Source: Endocalyx cinctus
Lineage: Eukaryota; Ascomycota; Sordariomycetes; Amphisphaeriales; Apiosporaceae
Assembly (NCBI GenBank): GCA_001600455.1
Contig: BCKC01000003.1
Coordinates: 372,001-436,000, forward strand
Direction: 5' to 3'
DNA length: 64,000 nucleotides
Shown here: positions 9,926-22,900 of the stretch, piece by piece
How positions within the stretch are numbered: position 1 is the stretch's first letter
Layout of the letters: each line of letters opens with the position of its first letter
Notes under the pieces: model-generated
Databases searched by the model: none
What the model saw: only the letters and a program-made list of their open reading frames with translations
Told to the model about the DNA's origin: nothing
Position numbers and translations under genes: made by a program

Positions 9926-11856
9926 GTACAAATACCATTATGTGGCAGGTGCCACTAACCTTCAACTAGCCCCACCTGGAGTACAGTCCTATTCAAAGTA
10001 TATATACTACCATGCACTGTGCCATGCCGTGACAATCAGCTAGTCAGCCAGCCAGCTTCTCGATAATGTTATATGAACCTTTTCGGTACCTCACGGTTAA
10101 CCAGGCAGCACTTTTTTAAATATATTATCATCGAAGTATTTGACAACACCACTATTAACGCACATATTGGTCTTTTCTCGGTATCTCTCACACTAACTAC
10201 AAGTCAGCAGATACCTACTTACAGGCCCTCGCAAGCTGTTCAAAACCACCATCATGGCACCATATATACGTTGATATGCCATACGATACTTACAACTTAC
10301 AACCTTGTACGAAGCTTCCGGAATACCACTTACTTGCTATTGCCTTACAGCTCAATAACCAATTACCAGCTATATGGTTAACCAGTCATTCGGACAACCA
10401 CTTATTAAAGCTTGTACCATGCTTACATACTCCCGAACGCAACGGTCCTTTACGCACCTAAATTAGCAGCTAGCTTGGCCAGCTAGTATGCTCTGATAAA
10501 AAACAGCTACTTGTTGGAAAGCTGTCAGCGTACGCCCAATGCTGATTACTGATGGTACCCAACAACAATAACTATATATGTACTTCTCGATGGATGTATG
10601 GTCACCTTGGAGGAATGGAGACCGGAATGGATGGTATTTAGTATGAACCAATGAGTATATTACGGCTCTCTGTACATTGACGATGCCAACCGGTATAAAT
10701 CATCTTTTTGGAGGGGAAGTAGTCACGGTATGGTAGGTTCCCATTACCGTACGGCGTACGCATTCATTACTGGTATATGCCCCACTAGTCATTCAATGGT
10801 AGTTAGGTTGATAGATAAGCTGGTAAGGTATGGTAAATGTGCTAGAGCAGTTATATAAGGAAGTCTCCGCGCTAATTGCTCTTCTACTTACCTTTACTTC
10901 TCCAGCTTGTTATTAATTGGAATTATCACTTACTTCCTTCGATATACGCATCCATGACTGCTAATCGTAACAGTACTGTACCTTCCAAGTTCCCACTCAC
11001 TTACTTACTCAATTATGTTTTTGTATGGTATAAGGAATTGTTCGTCTTTAGGGGCAATAGCTCAGTTAGCATAATCCAACATACTTTATGTAGTAGCATC
11101 CATCGATAACTCAACCCTTACCCATCAGCGCCTAATCGACCCCCCCCCCCCCCCCACCTAAGGCATTAGCGTATGACATCCCATACCTAGACAGCCAGCT
11201 GGCAGCTAACCTAGCAGCCCTAGGTACTTAGACCCTGGCTTTAGTATCATCAGACCAACAAGCCTGACCACTAAACCACTAAACCACTAAACACTAGGCA
11301 AGTACCCTGGCCTGGCGATCGGTGCCCCTCGTCAAATCATGAACATCCCACCGTCAACTTAGACCGACACGTTCTTCAACAAAACCCCCCTCCGTATCAT
11401 TCCTCTTTATATTTCTCTCTCCGAAAGTAGAACCCAAGTAAACTTCGTAGACCACGTACAGTCTGTATGACCAGAGATCTGCAAGTGCCACGGTTACCTA
11501 TAACCTGTAGGGCTGGTAGGGTTAAATTGTTGTACAGGCCATCCTATACTCAGAAGCCGGTGATTCGGAAGCTTTAAACCCCGCGTGTTCTTGCCGTCGC
11601 CGTCGCCGTCACCGCCACCGTCATCATCGCCGCATATCTGGATGAGAAGTGAGAAACTGACTGTCCCCGTAGCATCGCCTGTAACTTAGGTACATATTAA
11701 CAGGTATATGCCTTAGGAATAACCGCCAAAACATTCGTCGTCGGATGTCGGTCACAGTCCCGAGAAGGGTACCGTGGATAGACCGACCATACTTAATGCC
11801 CTCTATCCATTTTTTTTATTATCAGCAGCAACTTTACTATTTAACACAATCAAAAT
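9926..11856. other. Intergenic sequence beside the RIP block
   Basis: Ordinary-composition DNA between the RIP boundary and the first gene. It holds a 16-base C run (11140-11155), a CCGTCG/CCGTCA-type triplet repeat (about 11593-11632) and several TACCTA/TAGGTA words. Reading frames here are short (up to about 100 codons), lack recognisable domains, and are not annotated as genes. Confidence 0.6.
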
Positions 11857-13365
11857 ATGGCCAAGGGGAAGGAGCGACAGGGTCAACCTCTATTAGGCAC
11901 CGCCGCTTCTAAATTAGATGCAGGAACACAAACAGAAGCACCTAATTCAACCAGCGGAGGATCGAACCTCACGAGTACTCCACTAGGCTTCCTCCCTCGT
12001 AATGAGCTAGATGGAAGTGATGCCACTCCCCCGCAGATATTAACATCTACACCCTTTATCACCGCCTCTGTCTCTTCTTCTTCTTCTTCTTCTTTCAGGC
12101 CCATTACGAGATCAATGATCAGATCTCATTTTGATGCTGCTCTGAGAGACCTTCCGAGAGGCAACGACTCATTCCTGGAGAGATTGCAAAACTCTTCTTC
12201 GAAGTTGCTGCTCACCTCTGGAGTTTCAAACCTAGAGGAATCACGAAATATCACGTACTACCCAACACAGGGAAGCGGGGGGGTAACAAGAGACGGCAGC
12301 AGTCGAGATGGAGTCCAAGAGGAACTTGTTGATGTCGAGGTGAACCGGGCTGAACAACAATTATCGTCACGCCATACCGTGGGTCAACTTCGCGTGCCTC
12401 CCCGTCGTTCGGCCAGGCTAGGTGCCCAGAAGGCTGCTAGAGACTTAACACCTTCTATAGCTTCGGCCGCCGTGACCTGCGATAAAAATAGGGTCGGTAA
12501 AAGCAAAGGGGATAAGAGCAGAGTTCGTGCAGTTTATACTCCGGAAAAGTTACCTCGTCGATCTGCCCGCCTTTCCAAGCCACTAGACCACTTCCATAGA
12601 TATTCGGACTTGCCAAACGAGCTGAAGATGATGATATGGGAAGCAGCAGCCCTCGAACCGAGAATAGTCTATCTCTGTAATAGATCCTCCCAGGCCCACT
12701 CGGTCAACCTGAGTCACGGAGGCTCTCCATTCGGGGTCCAGAACAAACAGCCGACGTGGTTTATGACGTGCCCGCTCTCCGTATGGGTTGCACAGCAACA
12801 GTACCGTGACGTATTTTCTCTACATTTGTCGACACAAAGGCCCGGGTCTGTTGGGGTCGCTACCTTACTACCCATGATTGACCTAACCATGAGACAGTTC
12901 TACAACCCGAACGTGGATATCGTTATGTTCGAGCCATGTCACGGTGCCTGTAGGGGTTACTACTGCGCTAGACACCAGTACAGCGAGTCTGACCGTCGGT
13001 CCGTTCGTTTCTTAGCGGTACAGATGGATTCACCGAGCCTAGACCCTACGACGGAGCCTGGTTGGGTGACCACTTCTAAATCATGGCCAAGCGTGGAGAC
13101 GCTCTTTTTTGTCAAGCCCGCCATCAAAGGTCTAGATCAGAGGGACAAGGCCATGATTCGAATCAAGGAAGGCGAGCACGAGTCCAACCTCCGCAGAAGA
13201 TTCGACGAGTGGAAACGGGGCGTCGAAGGTCAAAATGCAGCCATAACCAAGCTGGAGTTCGTACAGGTGCTGGAACGGGAAACGGTGGGAAATAAGAACA
13301 TTGGTACGCGCTATCAATCGGTGGACCGCAATACGGGGCTATCCGAGGATATCATTATAGGTTAA
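11857..13365 (+). CDS. 2EXR-domain protein
   Basis: Single-exon gene for 502 residues starting at an ATG in good context (AAAATGGCC). From about residue 245 it reads H-F-H-R-Y-S-D-L-P-N-E-L-K-M-M-I-W-E-A-A, followed by EPRIVYL. This is the hallmark of the 2EXR domain, a family greatly expanded in Sordariomycetes and of unknown biochemical role. Residues 1-240 are low-complexity and Ser/Thr-rich (a Ser tract at about 73-80), with two copies of an R-R-S-A-R-L motif near residues 183 and 234. The C-terminal ~150 residues are charged. It is the first gene after the RIP block and has no close neighbour on the same strand. The basic repeated motifs might bind nucleic acid or a partner, but that is only inference. 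Confidence 0.8.
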   Translation: MAKGKERQGQPLLGTAASKLDAGTQTEAPNSTSGGSNLTSTPLGFLPRNELDGSDATPPQILTSTPFITASVSSSSSSSFRPITRSMIRSHFDAALRDLPRGNDSFLERLQNSSSKLLLTSGVSNLEESRNITYYPTQGSGGVTRDGSSRDGVQEELVDVEVNRAEQQLSSRHTVGQLRVPPRRSARLGAQKAARDLTPSIASAAVTCDKNRVGKSKGDKSRVRAVYTPEKLPRRSARLSKPLDHFHRYSDLPNELKMMIWEAAALEPRIVYLCNRSSQAHSVNLSHGGSPFGVQNKQPTWFMTCPLSVWVAQQQYRDVFSLHLSTQRPGSVGVATLLPMIDLTMRQFYNPNVDIVMFEPCHGACRGYYCARHQYSESDRRSVRFLAVQMDSPSLDPTTEPGWVTTSKSWPSVETLFFVKPAIKGLDQRDKAMIRIKEGEHESNLRRRFDEWKRGVEGQNAAITKLEFVQVLERETVGNKNIGTRYQSVDRNTGLSEDIIIG

Positions 13366-15008
13366 GACATAGGATACGTATAGGGGTGTCTATAATAATC
13401 GTTTTTCACCGGGGGACTCAACTAAAGGCATCGATGCGGCAAGGCGCATGGCGTTTATTTCATGGTTCAAGGCTAGTTGAAAGGCATATAGAGAATATGG
13501 TGGCGTTCTATAAGGGAACCAAGATACCCATTCTAATACTAACTCAGGTAATTATAATCATTACTACTTCGTCTTTATCTGCGCCTTGATTAAAAGCTGT
13601 TACCCAACTGAACGAGTTACAGAGACTTGGGAACGTATACCACCACGATCGCCTGTGATTATAGAGAGAGCGATGAATTGATATACCAAACCGATGCTAC
13701 TTGCATGGCTATCTCGAGTAATTAAAAATAATTGGATAAATAGGGGTTGTGTTATAATACCTGTTTCTTTATTCGCGTAGCCGCGGCTGTCGCGATTCTC
13801 TCATTGCATGTGCCCTTATTTGATATTTCCCCCCCAGTGAACTAACTCCCTATATGCGAATAAAGAGCTAGAGAGCCAGATAGAACATATGTGCAGTTCC
13901 AATCCCGTCGAATCGATCACTTGATCTCTAGTGATTTCGGTTATGTTACAAACTAGGTGAAGGATTATAGTCAACACGTAGATATATATATATATAATTG
14001 ATCCATCCGTGAGGTGGGGTTCTGAGGGTTGTCTCAATGATGCTATATCGATAATGTTGTCCCTCTGCTTGAAATTGACAATAATTCGTCCAAGTTGGGA
14101 TGTATAAGATGTAACTACCGTGTCGGCCGCCTTAACGAAACCTAACAGGTCTATATTTGTGACCTAAGCAGGATATTGCTGACAGTGAGAACGATATAAA
14201 CGGGAATGCGTATTGGACCTTGTAAATCCTGAAGAGCGCCACTTCTAAGGAGCTCTTTCGAGACGACCGAAATATTGCAAGTCGGCATATATAGTAGACT
14301 CTCTTCAGAAAGACCTGCATGTAGACGAGGACTGTCTTCTCACCTACTGCATTTACTGTATATACACCTACATGAACTTGCATACGTAGGGGTTGGAAAA
14401 TACATGTTTATAAATGATTACTCCACCCCCTTTCGGCATGTAATGCTCTACTTGACCCAACATGGCTATTGCTCTCACTTATCAGGATATTATTCCAAAA
14501 AAAAAAAAAAAAGAATAATATACTACCGTAATTGACCCTTTTGTTATTCTCCAATACCACGAGTAGGTGTAGAGGAGGTTAGCGAAGGCAATGAAACGCG
14601 CTACTCAAACATTACATGAACTTCAAACTAGTCATGACTTCCTCTCTAAATACCGTCTCTTGCATGTTAGTAGCTAATATTTTGGTAGAAGACGGGCTCT
14701 AAAGCCGCATGTTACATGAGAGGAGAGGCCTATCAGGCGGTATTTTTCTGAGTGGTAATGAAGTCTCAAAATATGCACGCCCGTGGAAACACGCTCATTA
14801 CAATGTCACCGTGATACTCCTTTCCTTCCTTTTCACTAGTCGCCCGAAAATAATTTCTCTGGCATGGGTGGGAAAAAAAGAAAGTCAAGTCAAGATGAGA
14901 TAGTATCTCCTGGTGAAATCTGTACGTAGTACTATATATAATGTAACCTTGAAGAATTGGACCTTATATACCTCTCGCTCAAAGTCAACTTCCCAGGAAT
15001 TGCGATAA
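13366..15008. other. Intergenic, convergent 3' ends
   Basis: Lies between two converging genes. It contains a poly-A run near 14498-14512 and a TATATA run near 13983-13996. Nothing with coding or RNA character was recognised. Confidence 0.5.
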
Positions 15009-17865
15009 TCATTGACTCAAAGGATGGGGTTTGCTCTCAATTTCTCTAACCACCTCTCTTGTTCTGGCGTTATCCACAAAGCCCAAGCCGATAAGATCCA
15101 CAATCTCGCCGGCCGAGAAGTACAAGCTAAGCTCGCTTTCCATCCACAGGTATTTAACATCTTGTAGATTGCTCTGTAAAACCTCGCTGAGGTACTTCAG
15201 TCGCAGCCAGCTAGCCGCGTACTCGGCGGTGGCGGGGATAGCGTCGGCAGGGGCATTCTGGGGTAAGAAGAGATCATCAAGCTCGGTGATACGAGATATC
15301 AGATTGGCAATGTTATATGCCTCGTCTTGACCGATGGCTGATAGGTCCATCACGTCGGTGACTAGTCTGGCAGCGATTGTGTCGACCAGAGCTCCCACCG
15401 CCTGACTCCAGGCCGATCTAGCTAGTATTCTGGACCAAACGGCGGCGGTGGTACGGACGTGACCGGTCGCATTGTCTACTTGCGCTTCTAGATCTGATGA
15501 GCTAATTCCGTCCTGTTGCAACAAGTTTTGAGAGCCACCGAGCAGGTCGCGTAATATAGTCCGCTGGGTTGTCATTTCTGAAGTGTACGCACGAGCAGCA
15601 AACGACTGTAAAGTCTTGATGTCATTGTCAAGACGTAACATAAGCTTGGCTCGAGGTGCAAGCTCATCCCGAGACTTCCAGTTGCTGGAGAAGTTTGAGA
15701 GCTGTTCTGAAAGATACGTTGCGTCGTTATACAGGAACCTTGATAAGATCAGTATCTTGATTGTTGTCGGGGATTATTCAGGATATCTCACATATTACCA
15801 CCGTTCGCTAGAGCATAATAGTAAGGCGACACAGCTCGGAACATAGCCAAAACTAGAGTTGGCAATGAAAAAAGGTCGGGTGCTGCTGGCACCATTGGAT
15901 TGTTCGGACTTCTAAATATCTGGTTAGTATTTCGAAGTTTGGGGCCGAAGTTCACATGAGTCTTACCCAACTAGTGACGCACCATCTTCTAAAATAGTGG
16001 CTATGAGCGCCAGGACAGGATCTGGCATCGATGATATATTGTAGGTCTCTTTGAGTGTTAACTCGCGGGTCTGTCCCCGCGTTGGCGCTTCTTCAACAGA
16101 GTGTGTTGGCACATCCGCGGAGGCCTCTGTTGTGTCTTCTTCTCCCCATCCCCATGCATCCCCCGGGTCTTCCTCCGTGGAGATTTCGTTTTTTGCTGTT
16201 TGTTTGCCCTCCTTATCCACCTTGTCCTCCTCCTCATCCCAACCCCATGCATCCGTGATGTCATCTTCATTGGCCATGGACTGTTGAGGTTCTCGGTTTA
16301 AAGCGCCCGTCCCTTCGCCGTCATCCCATGCTGAGTCCCAGGCGTCGTAATCACCGTCGCCACCTGTAGTAGCAACTCCGTTTGAGGCCAAGTCCTTACC
16401 CTCCTGTCTTGAGACAGTTTGCGTCTCAACACGTTCTATCTCCTTGGTATCACCCAGTCCTTGTGATAGTTTTGATCTTACGGACTCCAGTGCTGACTCC
16501 CTACACTTGGCAGACCAAACGCGAGGCGCGTTGTCAACCCACTCTGCTAATTCCCCGTATGCGGAGAAGCGCAAAACTCCGAGCACATCGCAAAATTTCC
16601 TGGTGGCAGCAATGACATCCTCGAATGCTTCCATCTCTGATAGAGATGAAGGAACCTCGGCATCCAGCCAGATGCTGATAATACGCGGTACGAGGTCAGG
16701 TATCATGATATTGGATAAAGAGACCAAAAGTTCCTCTGGCAACCTCTCCGAAAGATAATTCATAACCTTCTCCAAGTCAGAGAACAAGGAGATGGTGGAT
16801 TTATCTGTCTTTTCACCCAGACTCAGGCAAGACTTTGATTCCGTTAGTACATGTGAAATCGGGGTGGAGTAAAGAATATTTACATCTTGAAGTTTAATGC
16901 AGGGTATATCGCAACTTTTTCGATCTGTTCGGGGACGGATCAATGTATCATCAATGCCTTGCCAGAATAGAGCCATTCTTTGATCGACTTCTTTATAGGC
17001 TTTCAATCCAACAACGGCATCAGTCAGGCTCATCGGCTCATCTATGAATCGGGAGTCAGCGATCTTGATCAACCAAGCTGGAGATTGGATGCTTATATTA
17101 CCTGGATGGGTTTCGTAAATAGCCACAGTATTTTTGTTCTCATCCACATGTACCAAAGAATTCCAAACGTGGTTAAGGACTTCGTGTACAGATGATTTTA
17201 ATTCAAAGGCGCGTATGTCGAGGATTTTCATGACACGACATGACTTGCTAATCGGTATATTGTCAAGTGCAGCCCAAGATTCTTGAAAATGTGTCAGCAA
17301 AGGAATACGTTCTAGGTCGAGTTAAATTTACCTACTTTCGAGTAAATGTAATGAGTCTAGTATTCGCTTATCGTCTCGTGCCTGTTCCACCTGGTCCAAT
17401 AATTCGTTTACGAACTTTATGTTGACTAGAGCATGGTGGACTTGTTCGTTGTACGTAGACTCTCGTCGAAGAAATTCTACCCTCTCCTCCACCTCTTGTA
17501 TGACTTTACCAGAGACATCTGGTGCTTCCGATCTTCGTACGATCTCGTTGGCCCAGGCTCGAGTTCGGTTGATGTCTTCTTCGAGTGACTTGGCATTGAT
17601 GACCCATTGATTCACGTCTGGGGCGGTCTCCTCGTCTATGCCGTGTATCTCTTTCTATTGTCGATTTGTCAACCACGAATCTTGTATTTTCCTAGATATG
17701 GAATCATACCTCCAACTTCTCCTTGGTAGTGGCCAGTGATTTCAAAGCTGATGTTAGATCGCCTACCAAAATATGCCGGGAGGATAGGTCTTCGTCAGGA
17801 AAGGCGCCATTGAGGGAAAAGTCGACAAGTATCGGTCCGAGGTGGTCATTTACCACACTTTCCAT
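15009..17865 (-). CDS. ZW10/Dsl1-type vesicle-tethering subunit
   Basis: Five exons on the minus strand: 17865-17710, 17654-17336, 17281-15967, 15911-15792 and 15738-15009 (2640 nt, 879 residues). All four introns are 53-55 bp GT-AG; the second has GCTGAC and the third TACTAAC as branch sites. The C-terminus (SWLRLKYLSEVLQSNL, KYLWMESELSL, EIVDLIGLGF) matches the Zw10/Dsl1 C-terminal region. An acidic linker carries three tryptophan motifs, DAWDSAW (471-477) and two DAWGW (502-506, 533-537), like the lasso motifs by which Dsl1 binds COPI coat. The family tethers Golgi-derived COPI vesicles at the ER with Tip20/RINT1 and Sec39; ZW10 also serves the kinetochore in animals. The fungal role is expected to be ER tethering. 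The donor of intron 2 (GTAGGT) was chosen over the nearby GTAAAT because only it keeps frame. Confidence 0.85.
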
Positions 17866-19973
17866 TATGATGAAGGGTACTTCGAAAGGAAGAAGCGTAG
17901 TGTACGGTTGGTATGAGGTCAGGCTGAGGTTTAGATCGGTATTGGGAACATTTCGGAAGTTTGTAATAAACTAAGGCCAGTCAGAATAGACTATTTCAGA
18001 TAGTATACTGTATTGTAAAGGGTACAAATTAAAAGTTCCGTTTCTCACCTACTTCTATATTAAAATTAACTATTGAGATGTATGGAATATAAAATAATTA
18101 CGTCAGAGTAATAGTACTTTGGTAGAGTGGTGATAGCTTCAAAACGATGAATGGGTCACTACATCAAGTCTGGACAGCTTGTCAGTCCTGGCAGCTTATT
18201 ACATAGTACATGTCAGAGTGTTTTACCAGGAATTTATCCCGGTCCACTGTAAGCCCACCTGCCCACTTACCTACTGTGGTAGGTAATCAGCTAGGTAATA
18301 CAGTAGCTGAGTAGGTAATTCTGAAGGATAAACCTACTAATAGGTACTACCTACCTAAGGTACCTAATGTAAGTATGTACAAGTACCTAGGTAGGTACCT
18401 TGAACTTTATTAAGTCGGTGCTTAGCAGGCTAGCAGCTTCACTTAGTGCTTATTTCGAGAGAATTGATACATTATGTATCTATTGAGTTCAGGCTACCGG
18501 CAAACACTTCACACCGTGGCTAGCTAACGTTGGCTCTACACAGTACATCAGCTTAGACAGTAAAATACTATGTGCTCTTTAAAGTAAACCCTCTTTATTT
18601 TTAGCGCACTACTTACCGCGTAGTAGGGCTGGTAGGTTAATATACCTAGGTATGTTCACTATACAAATGTCCACAGGGCATTAATTAATGTATTAACATC
18701 CATATCTCCAATCCATTTGATAGTAGTCAGCCAGTGCGGGGTAGCTTTTCTATGTGCATAAATGAAAGAAAGAATGCACTCACTTACTAGAGACGATAAA
18801 CAATAGTATTAAAGAAGAAATAATAATTAATCACTTCATTCTCATACAGAGTCATAATTACAATCACCGACTTACTTGCCCTTTTGTATTCTCCCTTCCC
18901 CCTTTTTTTCCCTTCCTTTATTTCCTTCTTCTTTTTCTGTCTCTTATTGTATCATCATCCAGTTTACAAAGTCAGGGGGTATTAAAGATATAAGTAGATT
19001 GAGACCAACCCAACAGCAGCCACCCAGCCTGGCGCCTTAAATTATATATATATATTTATTTATTTTCCTTCCCTCTATGCTTATATGTGTGGTATTAGCA
19101 TTATATGCCATCCAGTTTTAAGGCAGTGAGATACCGTCTATCTATACAACCAATGAATTGAGATCTACAAATACTCACCAGGGTATCAGGTAGATATTGT
19201 CAAGCTGTTATCCACCATCGCCACGTCTGCATATCCTTCTTCTATCCGACTCATTTCATACCGATCTTTCATTACGTCAACATCTTATTGGTTAACTGTC
19301 GTGTCACCGCATAATCTTCCGCATCGTCAGCTTAGGTATGTGTGTTAGCTCTTCCGACCCCTCCCTTCCTACCCACCTACATATTCCATGTCTTTGGTAT
19401 GCCGTTCGTGGATAGCCACCTTCGATCCTATGGAAGAGAATTCAAGATCCCGATTTTCATTCCCCGGATCTCCCTCACTTTATAGGTTCCGATATTCTTA
19501 CACGCCTTCTCAAGTCATGCGTCCCTTGGTCTGATGAATGGTCGTTAGCAATGCCCTGGACCTCTCACCGACAGTATTATTTATAACTCAGCGTCATGCT
19601 TCATATGTCATCCGCTTGGTTTTTGTACTGTGCCGGATTTGTTGTTATTGTCGCAGTCTTATACAGTGACTTAGCTTGTGACCTAGCTGGGAAATTCGGG
19701 TATGAACCCTTGAAACGGCCATGGAGGTGGTGCGATTGACCTGCATCTTACTCGCCATCCAGGAGACAAGTGCCGGCTGACGAGATGAACTTTCCCGGAT
19801 GAACCTTAACCTTGTCTTTAGATACAGCCATTGCATAGATAGTGCCTGCCCTCTGACATACAAAATTTTCTTTTCTCCAAATTCTCACGGAATGGCACTG
19901 TCGCTCATTCTTCTTCGCGCCTGATGAAAAAGTATAGTTGGCTGATTAAGGTAATAGTGCTACTGTAACGACC
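17866..19973. other. Divergent intergenic region with dense TAGGTA words
   Basis: Separates the divergently transcribed ZW10/Dsl1 and M16 genes and must hold both promoters. Segment 18255-18420 is packed with TAGGTA/TACCTA words. A perfect 12-bp palindrome ATACCTAGGTAT lies at 18642-18653. A pyrimidine-rich stretch (about 18890-18950) and an AT run (19042-19060) follow. No gene was seen. Confidence 0.5.
18255..18420. repeat. Cluster of TAGGTA/TACCTA words
   Basis: More than a dozen copies of TAGGTA, TACCTA or near variants in both orientations occur in about 165 bp, including GTACCTAGGTAGGTACC at about 18389-18405. The same word recurs in several other intergenic regions of the window. Confidence 0.6.
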
Positions 19974-22900
19974 ATGGGTTCTCAAGGCCCCAGTATACGG
20001 TTTCGTAAGATCCAGAGCTTTCGGACGGATTATGCGCCCACTACCATCACTCAGTATGAATCTGAGCGCAGCGGTATGCAGGTTATTGTAGCCGACAGGG
20101 AAGGTCCTAAATTGAATGGATATTTCACCTTGGCCACCGAAATATTCGATGATTCGGGTGCACCTCATACCCTCGAGCACCTGGTGTTTATGGGCTCGAA
20201 AAGCTATCGTTATAAAGGCCTGCTAGATAAGCTCGCTTCCAGAGCTTATGGTGGAACCAACGCCTGGACTGCCATTGATCATACCGCTTATACTCTCGAA
20301 ACCGCTGGTTGGGAAGGTTTCGCTCAAATCCTACCTGTGTACCTTGAACACCTTATTGTACCGACCATGACGGATTCTGCATGCTTGACAGAAGTACACC
20401 ACATCAACGGCGAAGGCAACGATGCCGGCGTTGTATACTCCGAAATGCAGGCATTGCAATTCACCAGTACGGAACTCATGGATATCAAAGCTCGTCGCAT
20501 TCTTTATCCAGAAAATGTCGGATTTAGATACGAGACTGGTGGCATGATGGACGCTCTTCGTATTTTAACACCAGAGAAGATTCGAGACTTCCACAAGAAA
20601 ATGTATCAACCACGAAACATGTGTATCATCATTGTTGGCGAAGTGAACCACGATGAACTGCTCCATATCTTGGATCAATTCGAAGAGAGCATTAAAGATG
20701 ACATTCCCCCACTCGATGCTCCTTTCCAGCGGCCTTGGATAGACTCTGCACAGCCTCCCCAGCTTACGAAGACAACAATCGAAACGGTTGAGTTTCCCGA
20801 GGAAGATGAGTCGACAGGAGACATGGTCATCGCCTTTTTCGGGCCTAACTGCACTGATTTGATCGGGACGACGGCTGTCAATGTCCTGTTAACATATCTT
20901 TGCGGTTCGTCTGTCGCTGTTTTAGAAAACATTATGGTAGAGCGAGAGGAGCTGGCCAGTTCCGTATCCTTTTGGTGGGATGCTCGACCTGATAGCGTCA
21001 TTTGGTTCCAACCTACTGGAGTTTCGAGTGACAAACTGGCATTTGTTGAGCAGCGGTTGATCAATCTTCTGAAAGATGTTGCATCTAAACCATTGGATAT
21101 GACCTATATGAATGAGTGCATCCAGCGAGAGCGACGACAAGTAAAGGCACAGGCAGAGGAAGTCGAAGCGTTTTACTCGAACAATATTATCAATGATTAT
21201 TTGTTTGGAAAACGGGATGGATCTACGTTGAGGGAGATGGCAACACTCGATGAATACGACGCTCTCGAACATTGGTCAGATGAAAACTGGAGAGGATTCC
21301 TGGCGAAATGGTTTGTCGACGCTCACCACGTCTCCGTTCTTGGGAAGCCCTCTGTGACGTTGGCGAATAAGCTGAAAGAGGATGAAGTTACTAGAGTCGA
21401 GAGTAGAAAAAAGGAGCTAGGTCATGATGGACTAGCACGGCTTAACCAAAAAGTTGAGGATGCCAAAAAGGAAAATGAGGTCGAGATTCCTCATTCACTT
21501 CTAGAAAAATGGCCGATCCCCTCTACGGACTCGATTCACTTCATTAAGTCGCAAACAGCACGATCTGGTCTAGCACGACGTCTCGGAACCCGTGAAAATT
21601 CGGCTCAGAAAGTCATCGACGCTGCACCACCAGGTACACCATTCTTTATTCAGTTTGAAGATGTACCTTCCAACTTTGTCCACATTGCGGTGCACATCGG
21701 AACCTCCAAAATTCCTGTGAAATACAAGCCGCTACTAACCTTGTTTAACGACAATTTCTTTAATACTCCCATCATGCGAGGTGGAAAACGCGTCGAATTT
21801 GAACAAGTTGTAAAGGAACTCGAGAAAGAGACGATTAGCTATAGCCTGGAGTCGGGAAGTAAGTTTGGTGATACAGAGAGCTTTCTGATTCGGATGCAAA
21901 TCGAACCCGAGAAATATGCCACGGCCGTGGAGTGGATTCGCACCATGATGTTCGATAGCATATTCGATATTACCCGCCTAAAGGCTTCGGTGTCTAAGCA
22001 ACTTGCCGACATCCCGGAGCAGAAGCGAAGTGGTCGGGTGATGGCCAATGAAGTCGAGATGGCGCTTCATAACGAACCCTCATCTTTGATCGTGGCAAAA
22101 CGAACGCTAGTTAAGTCTGTATATCTCCGTCGGCTGAAAAAGATTCTCGAGAATGATCCCGCAACTGCTCTTTCGTGGTTTGAAGAGCTCCGAAAGTCAC
22201 TATTCACCTTCGACAATATCCGAATTCTTGTGACGGCCGATATATCCAATTCTAAACTTCGCGAACCTACTGCGACTTGGGACGTGATAGCCGAGTCTCT
22301 CGATACTAGTCCGGGAGATATACTTCCCATCGTGAAGCCACACACACTCCTAAACGATGAGGGCCGTAACCCAGGTTCTATAGGCGCTACTATCATCCCA
22401 ATGACAACAACTGATAGCTCCTACTTGATTAGCACCGGAAAGGGATTTACCTCGTTCAATGATCCGGGAGCACCTGCGCTCCTCGTCGCTATACAGTATC
22501 TCGAAACGGTTGAGGGAACTTTATGGACCGCAGTGCGCGGTAACGGGCTGGCATATGGGACGTACATCGTAAAAGAACTAGATGGTGGGTTTTTACATTT
22601 TAAAGTGTATAGATCACCTCTTGCTTCGAAAGCAATCGCCGCCGCTCGAGACGCTATTACGGCACTTGTAGATGGCACGGCCGCTTTTGAGAAACCCATG
22701 CTCGATGGGGCTATCAGCCAACTGGTGATGAGTGTTGCCGACGAACAAGCGACAATGTCGACAGCAGCAATGCAAAACTACATTGTCGGTGTTGTTCGAG
22801 GACTAGACCCGGATTTTAGTACCAAGATGCTTGCGAAAGTAAGGGACGTGACGGTAGATGATATCAAGGAAGCTATGAGGACTTGGTTACTGCCGTTATT

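Noticed and set aside
10073..11109. Plus-strand frames of 61-102 codons
   Set aside because: No domain, low-complexity translations, no splice partners; expected by chance in intergenic DNA.
14498..14512. Poly-A run as a retrogene or LINE tail
   Set aside because: No element body or target duplication lies upstream; homopolymers are common throughout the gene-poor DNA.
16051..16301. Several overlapping plus- and minus-strand frames rich in Pro/Ser or Arg/Lys
   Set aside because: They mirror the acidic Trp-motif linker of the ZW10/Dsl1 gene in other frames.
17282..17331. 50-bp intron with donor GTAAAT in the ZW10/Dsl1 gene
   Set aside because: It has better donor consensus but shifts the frame to an early stop; the GTAGGT donor four bases earlier (54-bp intron) keeps frame.
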